Positions 7,647 to 16,820 of a stretch of 41,740 bases of DNA are shown here, piece by piece; within the stretch, counting starts at the first letter, position 1; the number at the start of each line of letters is the position of its first letter. Source of the stretch: a bacterium UBP6_UBA1196 (GTDB lineage: Bacteria; UBP6; UBA1177); the NCBI GenBank assembly GCA_002310035.1, contig DBYC01000014.1, positions 1-41,740 on the forward strand. The letters run 5' to 3'. The notes beneath the pieces were generated by a model. The model saw only the letters and a program-made list of their open reading frames with translations. It ran no database searches and was not told the DNA's origin. The position numbers and the translations under genes are program-made.

Positions 7647-7910
7647 ATGAAAAAGAATTTTATGAAGATTTTTCTTCTCGCAGCAATTGTTTTTTCTTTC
7701 TCTTGCGTTTTTGCAGCCGAGATCCATTGCAACCCGAAAACAAAGACCTGTCACAAACAGGGCTGCCGCTACTACGACTGCAAAGAATGCACCGAAGTTT
7801 TCAAGTCAGAGGAAGCCGCGCTTGAAAACGGTTACAAGTTCTGCAAAACCTGTTCCAAAGAAAAAGATGAAAAATCAAACAACAAAAAAGAAAAGAAAGG
7901 GAAAAAGTAA
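7647..7910 (+). CDS. Small secreted Cys-rich protein with Ada-type metal-binding motif
   Basis: An 87-aa product with a clear signal peptide (residues 1-24, cleavage after VFA or FAA). The mature part has H36, C40, C66 and C69 in an H-x3-C...C-x2-C arrangement around FKSEEAALENGYKFCKTC. This closely resembles the zinc-binding domain of Ada and related exported proteins ('f.s.eeA...GyrpCk.C'). Additional Cys at 28, 35, 45 and 48 are unusual. The tail is very Lys-rich. The ATG at 7647 is chosen over the TTG just before it because AGGAGG lies 6 nt upstream. Monocistronic, closed by a terminator. It probably binds metal in the periplasm; its role is unknown. Confidence 0.78.
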   Translation: MKKNFMKIFLLAAIVFSFSCVFAAEIHCNPKTKTCHKQGCRYYDCKECTEVFKSEEAALENGYKFCKTCSKEKDEKSNNKKEKKGKK

Positions 7911-7930
7911 TTTTCATCTTTGCCAGCCAA

Positions 7931-7958
7931 AAAAGCCGGATCCGTCCGGCTTTTTTTT
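7931..7958. terminator. Bidirectional rho-independent terminator
   Basis: GCCGGA (7935-7940) and TCCGGC (7945-7950) form a GC-rich hairpin with a 4-nt loop, extended by A/T pairs and followed by eight T's on the plus strand. On the minus strand it is followed by six T's. It sits between the converging Cys-rich gene and the UDP-glucuronate decarboxylase gene and can stop both transcripts. Confidence 0.85.
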
Positions 7959-7971
7959 ATTTTCGCAGCTG

Positions 7972-8925
7972 TTATAGAATTCCTTTGAAATACTCGACCG
8001 TAAGTTTCAGACCTTCATCCAGAGGTATTTCCGGCCGCCAGCCGAGCAGCTTTCCTGCCAGAGTTATGTCGGGACGGCGCATCTTCGGGTCATCGTCGGG
8101 CAACGGCATGAAAATGATCTTCGACTTGCTGCATGTCAGTTTCAGAACTTTCTCGGCGAGCTCGAGCATCGTGAATTCTCCGGGATTGCCGAGATTCACC
8201 GGCCCTGTTACGCCGTTGCCGGAATCCATCAGCAGCATCATTCCGCGGACGAGATCGTCGACATAGCAGAAACTCCGCGTCTGCTTTCCGTCGCCGTAGA
8301 CTGTTATATCACGGTTCTGGAGAGCCTGAATTATGAAATTGCTGACGACCCTGCCGTCATCGACATTCATATTCGGGCCGTAAGTATTGAAGATCCTTGC
8401 AACTTTTATATCAGTTCCATGCTTGCGTCTATAGTCGAAAAAAAGTGACTCCGCACCGCGCTTGCCTTCGTCGTAACAACTCCTTATCCCATGCGGATTC
8501 ACATTTCCCCAATAATTTTCAGGTTGCGGGTGAACCAGAGCGTCACCGTAGACTTCACTGGTGGAAGCCTGAAAAATTTTTGCATTCCACTTAAGAGCGA
8601 GATCAAGGGCATTTATCGCTCCGAGGACTGTAGTTTTGTAAGTCGCGATCGGATCCCGCTGATAAAAAATCGGGCTCGCCGGACACGCAAGATTGAAAAT
8701 TTCGTCGACATAAAAATTATAAGGTTCAGTCACATCGTGGATAAGCAGGTCAAAATCGGGATTTTTTTTAAGCGGCTCGATATTCGAAAGACGGCCGCTG
8801 ATAAAATTATCTATGCAGACCACATGGTTCCCGCAGTCAAGCAGAGCTTTGCAAAGATGCGAACCAAGAAATCCGCCGCCACCCGTTACCAGAACGGTTT
8901 TTTTGTTTTTCGTTCCCCTTATCAT
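7972..8925 (-). CDS. UDP-glucuronate decarboxylase (UDP-xylose synthase)
   Basis: A 317-aa short-chain dehydrogenase of the extended type: NAD-binding TGGGGFLGSHL near residues 14-24, the UXS-typical NLACPASPIFYQ segment near 78-89, STSEVYGD near 118-125 and YDEGKR (Tyr-x3-Lys catalytic pair) near 150. The PHGIRSCYDEGKR and RSFCYVDDLV motifs are typical of UXS rather than of 4-epimerases. It turns UDP-glucuronate into UDP-xylose with bound NAD. UDP-glucuronate could come from the UDP-glucose dehydrogenase at 19770. The start overlaps the thioesterase stop by one base (TAATG). It is the last gene of the long leftward operon. Confidence 0.88.
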   Translation of the reverse strand: MIRGTKNKKTVLVTGGGGFLGSHLCKALLDCGNHVVCIDNFISGRLSNIEPLKKNPDFDLLIHDVTEPYNFYVDEIFNLACPASPIFYQRDPIATYKTTVLGAINALDLALKWNAKIFQASTSEVYGDALVHPQPENYWGNVNPHGIRSCYDEGKRGAESLFFDYRRKHGTDIKVARIFNTYGPNMNVDDGRVVSNFIIQALQNRDITVYGDGKQTRSFCYVDDLVRGMMLLMDSGNGVTGPVNLGNPGEFTMLELAEKVLKLTCSKSKIIFMPLPDDDPKMRRPDITLAGKLLGWRPEIPLDEGLKLTVEYFKGIL

Positions 8926-9320
8926 TATCCGATCCTTACCATTTTGGCTGTTGCTTCAGCAAGAACTTCCCCGTCAAGAGTGATTTCACCAGCGGTATAG
9001 AGGATCCTCCCTTTTTCTGATTCCACTGCACCTCTGACCTTCACCGTTCTGTCCGAAGGGACCGGCCGCCTGAACCTTACACTGATCTCGCCTGTGACAC
9101 CTTTCTGGTCATGCGTGAAAGCGGCATAAGCCATAATTTCATCAAGCAGGGTCGAAATTATTCCGCCGTGGATTATCCCTTCCCACCCGCAGAATTTTTC
9201 AGGAATCGCGATTTCCGCTTCAGCGCTCCTCAGCACATCATCCCGGTGTATTTCGAGATGAAGACCGTACTCGTTGTCTTTTCCGCATACAAAACATTTG
9301 TTATCAGCTTTTACTTCCAT
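8925..9320 (-). CDS. Hotdog-fold PaaI-type thioesterase
   Basis: A 131-aa single-domain hotdog protein. WEGIIHGGIISTLLDEIMAYAAF (split here as IHGGIIST and LLDEIMAYAA) has the His-Gly-Gly and Asp-Glu residues used by PaaI-like acyl-CoA thioesterases, followed by GEISVRFRRPVP and ends of beta strands. It starts with a Cys pair, CFVCGKDNEYGL, seen in one PaaI subgroup. The ATG at 9320 is preferred over a TTG 15 bp upstream. It would hydrolyse an acyl-CoA or acyl-ACP; the substrate is unknown. A 72-bp gap separates it from the kinase gene. Confidence 0.85.
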   Translation of the reverse strand: MEVKADNKCFVCGKDNEYGLHLEIHRDDVLRSAEAEIAIPEKFCGWEGIIHGGIISTLLDEIMAYAAFTHDQKGVTGEISVRFRRPVPSDRTVKVRGAVESEKGRILYTAGEITLDGEVLAEATAKMVRIG

Positions 9321-9392
9321 CTTCACCACCAACAAAAAAAACGGTGTATTCTAGACAAAAAAGCGCTCAAGGCAAAAAATTCAAAAGCGGCT

Positions 9393-12300
9393 TCAATCCG
9401 GATCCGGCATTTCATCGCTTGTCAGAGGTTCGAGCGAAAAATCTTTGAGACGCATTCCAGCCTCCTGTTCAGTCTTGCGCAGAAGTTCTGCAGGCGAAAG
9501 GCGGAGATCGGGGACTGAAAGCGGATATGATCTTATTTTTCCGTCGGCGCAGATCCCGAGCGAGCCTGTCTCAGGGACGAACCTGACACATTCCGGCTCT
9601 TTTTCGGTCGAAACGGAGAGCATCAGTTCGTGCTTCCGGATATCCCATAGTTTCACCGATGAATTTTCAGCCGCGGATGCCGCAAAAAGTCCGTCTTCGG
9701 AAACAGCGAGTTTATCTGTTCTGTCGAATCTGCCGCTGAAATCGATGACCGAACCGTCAGAAAGATCGATGTGGCTCAATATCCCTTTGTCAAAAGCGGC
9801 CAAAAGCGAGAAATTACCGGCGAATTCAAGAGATTCAGGGACTCTCCCCTCGATTTCGGTCTTTCCTGCGGGAGTAAATCCCGGAATTGAGAAAAAGCTG
9901 ATACCGCTTCCGCATACGGCGGCGATCTTCTTGCCGTCTGGCGAAAATACGAGCCCGTTGCGGCTGGCGCTTTTGCACGGAATGCTGTTTGTTTCCATGT
10001 TCTCAGCGGAAACGAGGTATATTTTTTCGCTGTCTCTTGCACAGACAAAATCTTTTTCAGGTGATATTTTTACTGAAAAAAGAGCCTCACCGGCAATTTT
10101 TGACTCTTTTTCAGTGCCGGAAGACCTTTCGAGAAAACTTAGCGTACCGTCTTTTCCCGCAACAGCTATAAGTCCGCCGTCGCCGGAAGCGTCAAAATCA
10201 GAGACATCGGATTTTCCGGTATATTCTTCGCTCACAAACTCCTCATTTTTTGAAACGATATAAACTTTACCTTCTCTGTCAAGCGCAACAGCCTCAAAAC
10301 CCTTTAGCAGAACGGCTTTGACAACATCGATCGATTTAAATTCAAGAATTTTCAACCCTTTCTTACCGCGCCTCTGCCAGATCCTCAGAAGTCCGTCCTC
10401 GCCGGCCGTCAAGATCCGTGAATCTCCGGCAAAAAGAACTGACGGCACAGATGAAGCATGACCGTCGACAGCAAAAAGCGGGATCAGCAAAGCAGTATCC
10501 CAAACTACCGTCTTACCCTCTTTAGAAGCAGACGCGAAGTATGTTCCTTCGCTGTGGAAAGCGATGCTTGTTATCGGAGAACCTCTGAATGAAAGAACAT
10601 GCAGAATATCGCCGTTTTCTGCCGAAAAAATCACGATCTTCCCTTTTTCCGTGCCGGAGACCACAGTTTTTCCGTCTGGTGAAAATGCGTGAGCCGTTAT
10701 TTTATCGTTTTCTTTTTGATACCATTTGGCAAAAGACTTCGCCAAAATGTCAGGAACATCGTCAAACCCTTTTCCAAAGAAGGTTTCATAGATTTTATCG
10801 GCTATATTTACACTCAGGATCTCTCCGTTTGAAAGCAAAACATCAAGTTTTTTGGAATCCGGCGAAAAACGCATTTTCTCGATTCCTCCCTCCAGACTGA
10901 AAGTATAAACTTTTTCCAGCTCTGGGAACGAGAAAAGTGTCAGTCCACCATCGGCACACCCAGCCGCGACAAGTGTTTCGTCGCCTGAAACCGCGGCAGA
11001 CGAAATCATGCACTCGACAGAGACATCCTTTTCAAACGCAATTCCTCGGTGAAAATTCTTTATGAAAAATTTTGATACCGCTTTGGAAAGCATTCCGTCC
11101 GAATTTTTCAGACCTTCGGCGAATTCAGGGCTGTATTCAGGGCTTTTTTTGTTCAGCGGATTGTAGTACATCGCCGCAGCCGCATAGATCCTGGATGCGA
11201 GATAACTTTTTTCCAATTCCAGCCTGTCCGATTTTTCGCTGAGAGCCTGCGCAGTCCGGTAGTTGGCCATTGTTTTGTCCAGCTCGGCCCTGTTTCTGGC
11301 CTCGACTTCGCGGTTAAACAGAATCCCTATGAGCACAGACGAAATCAGGATCACCGCAAATATGACCAGAGACGAAACAAAAGCCGCTCTATGCCTTGCC
11401 GCAATGAGTTTCAAGGTTTCAAAGACCGAATAGCGGTAAACTCTGACTTTTCTGCCCGACATATAGGCAGAAAGATCTTCCAGCATCTCGCCGACGGAGG
11501 CGTAACGTTCCTTTTTATCCTTTGAAAGGGCCTTACCCGCTATCGCAGCAAGCTCTGCGGGAATGTTTTTGTCCTTTTCAGAGGCATTCTCCACTTTTTC
11601 AGTCAGCACTTTTCCTATGATCTCATCGGTCGTCCTGCCTGAAAACGGCGGTTTGCCGGTAAGGATCTGATAAAGTATCGCTCCGAGGGAATAGATATCA
11701 GAAATTTCATCTATTTCGCCGATCTTCCCTTCTGCCTGCTCGGGCGGCATGTAAAAAGGCGTTCCTATCGCCTGTCCGACGACCGTTTTTCCGATCCCGG
11801 CATCGCCGCCGTGCGCGAAAGCGGCTTCTTCGGTTCCTTTTATCTTGGCAAGTCCCCAGTCAAGCACGACTGTTTCGCCGAATTCCCCGATCATGACATT
11901 GGCCGGCTTAAGATCGCGGTTGATCACCCCTCTGCTGTGGGCATATGCGACCGCATTGCAGATATTGTGAAAATGCGGAAGAAGCCTGAGCCTTTCTTCA
12001 AGCGAAGCACATTTTTTTATAGCTTTGAGAAGAGTCGTCCCTTTCACCAGGCGCATCGTGTAATAAAAAGTTCCGTCCGGGTGGGTCCCGATCTCATAAA
12101 CCGGAACGATCGAAGGATGTTCAAGGCCGCCGGTCACCCTGGCCTCGCGCAGAAAACGGTTTCTTACGGCCAGCGTCTGCGGATCAGAAACTTCGGAATG
12201 TTTTTTGTTAAGGTCGGAAAGCAGCTCCTTCATAGCTATTTTACGGCCGACATGCCTGTCAAAAACGGTCAGGATCCTTCCCGAACCGCCGCGTGCGAGC

Positions 12301-12416
12301 TCTTCCAGGATCTCGTACCTGCCGGGCGCCTCGCCGGTCACGCTTTTCGCGGTTTCATTTTCCGAACAGGCATCTGGAGTTTCGACAAAAAATTCGACCG
12401 TTTTTTCGTTTTTCAT
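9393..12416 (-). CDS. Membrane Ser/Thr protein kinase with WD40-repeat C-terminus
   Basis: A 1007-aa PknB-type kinase. The kinase domain covers about residues 34-315: Gly loop LARGGSGRI (40-48), Lys63, Glu91, catalytic loop NRDLKPANV (166-174, Asp168), DWG (186-188), and MPPEQ near 223. The usual His of HRD is Asn166; the catalytic Asp and Lys170 remain. DWG for DFG is common in this WD40-kinase subgroup. One transmembrane helix lies at about 344-367, then a short coiled coil, then roughly 600 residues of WD40/YVTN-like beta-propeller blades (for example FSPDGKTVVSGT, LTAGEDGLLRIW, SSVKLWDI). The propeller would sense or scaffold partners. It overlaps recC by 4 nt (ATGA), so the two are co-translated. 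Confidence 0.9.
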   Translation of the reverse strand: MKNEKTVEFFVETPDACSENETAKSVTGEAPGRYEILEELARGGSGRILTVFDRHVGRKIAMKELLSDLNKKHSEVSDPQTLAVRNRFLREARVTGGLEHPSIVPVYEIGTHPDGTFYYTMRLVKGTTLLKAIKKCASLEERLRLLPHFHNICNAVAYAHSRGVINRDLKPANVMIGEFGETVVLDWGLAKIKGTEEAAFAHGGDAGIGKTVVGQAIGTPFYMPPEQAEGKIGEIDEISDIYSLGAILYQILTGKPPFSGRTTDEIIGKVLTEKVENASEKDKNIPAELAAIAGKALSKDKKERYASVGEMLEDLSAYMSGRKVRVYRYSVFETLKLIAARHRAAFVSSLVIFAVILISSVLIGILFNREVEARNRAELDKTMANYRTAQALSEKSDRLELEKSYLASRIYAAAAMYYNPLNKKSPEYSPEFAEGLKNSDGMLSKAVSKFFIKNFHRGIAFEKDVSVECMISSAAVSGDETLVAAGCADGGLTLFSFPELEKVYTFSLEGGIEKMRFSPDSKKLDVLLSNGEILSVNIADKIYETFFGKGFDDVPDILAKSFAKWYQKENDKITAHAFSPDGKTVVSGTEKGKIVIFSAENGDILHVLSFRGSPITSIAFHSEGTYFASASKEGKTVVWDTALLIPLFAVDGHASSVPSVLFAGDSRILTAGEDGLLRIWQRRGKKGLKILEFKSIDVVKAVLLKGFEAVALDREGKVYIVSKNEEFVSEEYTGKSDVSDFDASGDGGLIAVAGKDGTLSFLERSSGTEKESKIAGEALFSVKISPEKDFVCARDSEKIYLVSAENMETNSIPCKSASRNGLVFSPDGKKIAAVCGSGISFFSIPGFTPAGKTEIEGRVPESLEFAGNFSLLAAFDKGILSHIDLSDGSVIDFSGRFDRTDKLAVSEDGLFAASAAENSSVKLWDIRKHELMLSVSTEKEPECVRFVPETGSLGICADGKIRSYPLSVPDLRLSPAELLRKTEQEAGMRLKDFSLEPLTSDEMPDPD

Positions 12417-15400
12417 TCAATTTCTCCAAGAAAATCAATGATTTTGATTATTTTTTCCCCAGGAAATTCAGAGTAGTAAAAATCTTTGCGCTTAGCGAAC
12501 TGCTCCGCCGCCAGCATAAAATATCCGTTTTTGAACATGCCGTTAACATAGTTTTCAACAGCGTCGGAAAGAAGCTCCCGACTTACCGGCCTGACATTTT
12601 TTATCCTGATGAAATCAATAACCGCAGGATCGTAAAGCGGCATTTTATTCCGGGCAAGCTCCATAAGTTCCGCAAAAACAGCAAGCTTTTTTCCGGCCGT
12701 TGCTGCGTCAAGCGGCTTAAGGACCTTTTCCGTTATCTCGAAGCCTCCCGGTTTTCTCTTTTTCTGCAAAGCGTAGATCCTGGTTTCAGCATGAAGTGAA
12801 GCCGCATTAGCCGCATAGTGCCTTATAAGGGCTTCGATTCCGTCACGGATCTTCCATTTTGACGGGAAAATCAGCGTGATCCCGCCGGAACGCGATCTTT
12901 CCATTCTTCCTGTAAATTTGAGATCTTCAAGATCCACGGAATAGTCGACAAAATCAGGATCCGGCTGTTTTTCAGCGCGAAGCCGTTCCGCAAGCCGCGG
13001 CAGGCAGTATTCCTCCACAAGAGCCTCCAGCCTTTTTTCTCCCTGAACGCCCCACGGAATTTTCCCTTCACCTTTTATTCTGGAGATAAAGCTCCGAAGC
13101 ACTTCTTCCGGCGGAACTTTTTCCGCGATTTCGAGATAAATGCGGCAAAGACCGCTTTTCAGCAGATATTCGCCGTCATAATCAAAGATTTCATCGTCGC
13201 AGTCATCCTCCGGGACACTGTTCAGAACAAGCTTGAGCACTTCTTTGAAATAATATTTGGACGGATTTTTGAAAAACGAGACCAGAGAATCAAGAGTAAT
13301 ATCCGCCCTGCTTCCGGAAATTTTTCCAGTCTCATCTGAAACCCGCTCCGGCAAAGGGCTCTGCCGCCTTTGTTTCACATGAAACATTGTTCTGGCGATC
13401 TCGTAATCCCTCTTCGAAAAAGTTCTGAAAGCGCTGTTTTCCGCGAAATATGCGGCCGAAAAGGGCTGAACAGGATATTTCGTCTCCATTTCTTCGACTT
13501 TTTTCCCTGTTTTTTTCTCTATGTATTTTTCAAGAACAGCCAGCGGCAATGCGGCTTTGCGGCGTTTTCCAGACTCATCGGAAAGATCATTTGCCTCGTA
13601 GCTTATTATGAGCTTGTCACGCGCCGAGACAATAGATTCCAGAAAAAGATAAAGGTCGTTGTCGCGAACCGAACGGTTTGCAGGTTCGCCTGGCTCCGCC
13701 TTTATCCTGCGGGTCAGGTCGAAAGAAAGACTTCTTTCGGAACGGGGGAACGAATCTTCGTCCATCCCGACAAGACACACCACCTTGAAAGGCAGGGTCC
13801 GCAAAGGTTTCAGCGAACAGAAATTCACTTTGGCCGACGAAAAGACTTTTTCGCGTTTTCCCTTTCCGAGCTCGTCTTCAAGCCAGACTGAAAGCGCGTC
13901 GAAAGAGACTTTTCCGGCGTATTTTCCGGCAGTTTCGGCAAAATCGCCTAAAATCCGCCTGATATACAAGAGCCCTTCCGATGCAGGATCATCGTCGACA
14001 AAGAGAAAATCGAGCATTGCACACAGCACTCTTTTAAATTCCGCCGGTGTTTTTTCGCCCTGAAGATCATTGTAAAAACAGAAAATCCCGCTTACAAACG
14101 AAAAAAATCCCTCGATAATGCCGCTCTTGTCGCCGGAAAGATTTTCAAGCGGCAGAATATTTCCGAAACTTCTCCCCTCCGCGGAAAACGGCATGACAAA
14201 GCTCATCGCGATCCTGGAAAGTCCGAAATCCCAAGTGTTTCCGCTTTCACCGCTTTCTCCCCTTGAAGCAGCATCGATCCCCCATTTCACACCGCTTTCA
14301 GAGACAAGTTTTTCTATTTCGAGGAGATCTTTTCCGCCGATTCCGAATTTTTGGCAGACATAAGGATTTTTCAAAACCGAGAGCACCTGCGATCTGCCGA
14401 AATCGCTTTTCATCAGCCTGATCGTTTCAAGGAAAGCTGACACTACACCGCCTTCTTCCGCAAACGACATGTCGGAAACGCTCCACGGGATATAAGTTTC
14501 ATCCTGCGGCTGAACACTGCCGAAAACAGCGGAGACATACGGCAGATAGTCCTTTATTTTCGGGGTCATCACGACGACATCTTCAGGTTTCAGTGCAGGA
14601 TCGGCGTTGAAAAGCCCGAGAAGCGAATCTTTCAGCACCTCGATCTCCCGCATTTTGTCGCGGCAGACATTTATTGTTATCGAACCGTCAAAATCAGCGG
14701 GTTCAGGCTCTGCGGAATCGTGCAGGATATCCCTCTGGAGAGAAGCCAGCAGCGAATTTCCGCCAGGTTCATCAAAAAAATCACGGCCTGCGATCTGATA
14801 TGCGGCCGTAAAATCGGTAAAATCAAGCGAAGCGGCACAGAACCTTCCGAAAAAAGTGTCCGGCGTTTCATCCGGCGGCACATCCTCGAAACCGCCTGTT
14901 TTACCGGACGCCGCATACAGATATTCCGCGCAGGGAAACATCGAAAAAATGTAGATAGGAAAAAGCTGCGAAAGATGCCTGAACATATCAAGCTGATACT
15001 TGTTCATAACCGAAATCCCGAACAGGATCAGTGCCGGCGGATAGCTGTCACCGGGCTTAGCGGCATCACAAGCGGCATTGAAGACTGATGCGAAACCGGC
15101 AGACTCCGAAGAAGCCGCTTTACAAAGTTCCTCAAAAAGCGCACGCTGCCAGCCTTCATCCTCGTCAGCAGAATAGTTTCTCCCTTCTGCCCAGCTTTTC
15201 ATCATGCGCGGACGGTAGACGGAATACTGCTCGAACATGTCGGCCATTCTGCGGCAGAAACTGAAATTGCGTCCGTCGTCATCTCCTATATAGTTTTTTA
15301 TCCGTTCGAACCCGTTTTTCTCCAGAGTGCCGCTTTTAAAAAGCGAATAGAGCGCCCAATCCGTGTTTTTCTTGTAAAAAACAGAGTTTTTCGTATCGAT

Positions 15401-15655
15401 CCCGAAATGTTCTCCGGCAAAGTTTCTCAAAAATCCATCCGGCGTCACAAACGAAAAATTTGCCAGGATACCTTTATGTGACGCGGCTTTAAGCGCGAGC
15501 CATCTTCCCGTTTCTTCGCTTTGGACTACGATATTTTTTTTCAGGAGCGGATCATGCTCCGAGATTTTGTCAAGAAGGATAAAAACTTCCGGCAACAGCA
15601 CTTCGAGCCTGTTGCTTTTGTAAAGAAAAAAGCCTGAGATCCTCTCTTCTGTCAT
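12413..15655 (-). CDS. recC: Exodeoxyribonuclease V gamma subunit (RecC)
   Basis: A 1080-aa protein close to the usual RecC length (~1100). The N-terminus FFLYKSNRLEVLLPEV, NIVVQSEETGRWLAL and GILANFSFVTPDGFL is the characteristic RecC opening ('hlyqSNrLe.L', 'ivVqs.gm.rWL', 'GiaAN..f..P'). Later segments such as DVVVMTPKIKDYLPYV, YIPWSVSD, FCSLKPLRTLPFKVVCLVGMD and RDNDLYLFLESI belong to its inactive helicase-like core. RecC holds the RecBCD helicase-nuclease together and recognises Chi. recB and recD are not in this window. Its start overlaps the DUF4416 stop and its stop overlaps the kinase start. Confidence 0.92.
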   Translation of the reverse strand: MTEERISGFFLYKSNRLEVLLPEVFILLDKISEHDPLLKKNIVVQSEETGRWLALKAASHKGILANFSFVTPDGFLRNFAGEHFGIDTKNSVFYKKNTDWALYSLFKSGTLEKNGFERIKNYIGDDDGRNFSFCRRMADMFEQYSVYRPRMMKSWAEGRNYSADEDEGWQRALFEELCKAASSESAGFASVFNAACDAAKPGDSYPPALILFGISVMNKYQLDMFRHLSQLFPIYIFSMFPCAEYLYAASGKTGGFEDVPPDETPDTFFGRFCAASLDFTDFTAAYQIAGRDFFDEPGGNSLLASLQRDILHDSAEPEPADFDGSITINVCRDKMREIEVLKDSLLGLFNADPALKPEDVVVMTPKIKDYLPYVSAVFGSVQPQDETYIPWSVSDMSFAEEGGVVSAFLETIRLMKSDFGRSQVLSVLKNPYVCQKFGIGGKDLLEIEKLVSESGVKWGIDAASRGESGESGNTWDFGLSRIAMSFVMPFSAEGRSFGNILPLENLSGDKSGIIEGFFSFVSGIFCFYNDLQGEKTPAEFKRVLCAMLDFLFVDDDPASEGLLYIRRILGDFAETAGKYAGKVSFDALSVWLEDELGKGKREKVFSSAKVNFCSLKPLRTLPFKVVCLVGMDEDSFPRSERSLSFDLTRRIKAEPGEPANRSVRDNDLYLFLESIVSARDKLIISYEANDLSDESGKRRKAALPLAVLEKYIEKKTGKKVEEMETKYPVQPFSAAYFAENSAFRTFSKRDYEIARTMFHVKQRRQSPLPERVSDETGKISGSRADITLDSLVSFFKNPSKYYFKEVLKLVLNSVPEDDCDDEIFDYDGEYLLKSGLCRIYLEIAEKVPPEEVLRSFISRIKGEGKIPWGVQGEKRLEALVEEYCLPRLAERLRAEKQPDPDFVDYSVDLEDLKFTGRMERSRSGGITLIFPSKWKIRDGIEALIRHYAANAASLHAETRIYALQKKRKPGGFEITEKVLKPLDAATAGKKLAVFAELMELARNKMPLYDPAVIDFIRIKNVRPVSRELLSDAVENYVNGMFKNGYFMLAAEQFAKRKDFYYSEFPGEKIIKIIDFLGEIE

Positions 15656-16206
15656 TGTTCCCCGGACTTTTTCAAAGCGGCAGCCCTTTTCACTCTGTAG
15701 AGCCCGCGCGTTTCAAGCAGAAAGGAGCGTGCCGGCTCGTAAAGATAGTCGCGGTATGTCCAGGGCAGTTCCTTGATAGCATCTTTCTTCCCGAAAAGAA
15801 GCGTGACTTCGGCAAAGACCCCTTTTTTGAGATAGATTCTGTGGCTGTAGTTTTTTCCGGTTGCCAGAATGAAGTTTTCGAGCGTCACAAGACCAGGATC
15901 GAGATTGACCAGACGATTCCCCTCTTTCGAATATTTTTTCTCCGTTTTTACACAGAAAAGTTTCACGTCGGCGAGAATTTCCCGCGGGACAAGTTCTTTA
16001 AAACTGAAAACGATTTTGTTTATCCCCTCTCCCATTTCCGGGTCATAGTAAGGCGAGATCGCCGAAAAACTGTAGACCTCTGAAACGGCATCGATCTCGC
16101 CGTATTTTTTTTCAAGCAGTTTTCTTATTTTTGCCAGCAGACCATGATCCCTGAACATTACGGAGATCGTCAGGTTTGCCTTTACCGGTTCGGAAAGTTC
16201 ACTCAT
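15652..16206 (-). CDS. DUF4416 family protein
   Basis: A 184-aa protein matching the DUF4416 pattern: an acidic/aromatic ISPYYDPEMGEGINKIVFSF, VNLDPGLVTLENFILAT, then YSHRIYLKKGVFAEVTLLF and WTYRDYL. The function is unknown; the conserved His, Glu, Asp and Tyr positions hint at a small enzyme or nucleotide-binding protein. A longer reading frame extends upstream by 49 codons, but those overlap the glycosylase gene and look non-coding. The ATG at 16206 follows AGGGA and lies 13 bp after the glycosylase stop. It overlaps recC by 4 nt. Confidence 0.82.
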   Translation of the reverse strand: MSELSEPVKANLTISVMFRDHGLLAKIRKLLEKKYGEIDAVSEVYSFSAISPYYDPEMGEGINKIVFSFKELVPREILADVKLFCVKTEKKYSKEGNRLVNLDPGLVTLENFILATGKNYSHRIYLKKGVFAEVTLLFGKKDAIKELPWTYRDYLYEPARSFLLETRGLYRVKRAAALKKSGEQ

Positions 16207-16219
16207 ATCACGCTTTTCC

Positions 16220-16813
16220 CTAAAGTTTTGAAACAAATTTATTGCCTTCGATATACTTCCGCCACGGCTTGTCCTTGAATTCGCCCGCATATCCGATATT
16301 GATCCTGGGCGCGGAAACCACCGAAAAATCAAACGGATGCAGATTTTTTTCAATGAAAAGCTCGTTCCCTTTTACAAGATCGCACATGTTCAGCGATCTG
16401 TCGACAAGCAGTGCCTTGGCGAGTTTTCCCGGACCGTTTGTAAGATCGCGGTCATTCACTATTCCCTTCCGGTTTTCACGGACAAGGTCTATCCCTTCCA
16501 GCGGCTCGACAGCACGGATCAGTACGGCCTGCGGATCATCTTTTCCGGCAGCGACGACATTCAGACAGAAATTCATTCCGTAAATCATGTAGACATAGGC
16601 ATGGCCGCCGGGCAGAAACATCGCCTCCGTTCTTTCCGTACGCCTGTTCCCGAAAGTGTGACATGCTTTGTCTGTGATCCCGCAGTAAGCTTCGGTTTCC
16701 ACGATTCTGGCAACGATTTTTCCTTTTTCAGTCTGTCTTACGAGAAAATGCCCGAGCAGATCTTCGGCTACGCTCAGAGCGTCGCGTGTGAAAAACGAAC
16801 GCGGAAAACGCAT
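16220..16813 (-). CDS. DNA-3-methyladenine glycosylase (AAG/MPG family)
   Basis: A 197-aa base-excision repair enzyme. Motifs include LLGHFLVR, IVETEAYCGITDKACH (the Glu that activates water sits in VETEAY), RTERTEAMFLPGGHAYVYMIYGMNFCLNVV, VLIRAVEP and TNGPGKLAKAL. These match the AAG/MPG family that flips out and removes alkylated purines such as 3-methyladenine and hypoxanthine. Only 7 bp separate it from the YgjV-like gene before it, and 13 bp from DUF4416 after it. It joins recC in making this operon DNA-repair rich. Confidence 0.92.
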   Translation of the reverse strand: MRFPRSFFTRDALSVAEDLLGHFLVRQTEKGKIVARIVETEAYCGITDKACHTFGNRRTERTEAMFLPGGHAYVYMIYGMNFCLNVVAAGKDDPQAVLIRAVEPLEGIDLVRENRKGIVNDRDLTNGPGKLAKALLVDRSLNMCDLVKGNELFIEKNLHPFDFSVVSAPRINIGYAGEFKDKPWRKYIEGNKFVSKL

Positions 16814-16820
16814 GGCTCGA

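Noticed and set aside
9445..10263. A 272-codon open frame antisense to the WD40 part of the kinase
   Set aside because: Ser/Pro-rich composition typical of a reversed beta-propeller gene; no start signals.
16207..16353. A 49-codon N-terminal extension of the DUF4416 protein
   Set aside because: It overlaps the glycosylase coding sequence and precedes a good ATG with AGGGA at 16206.
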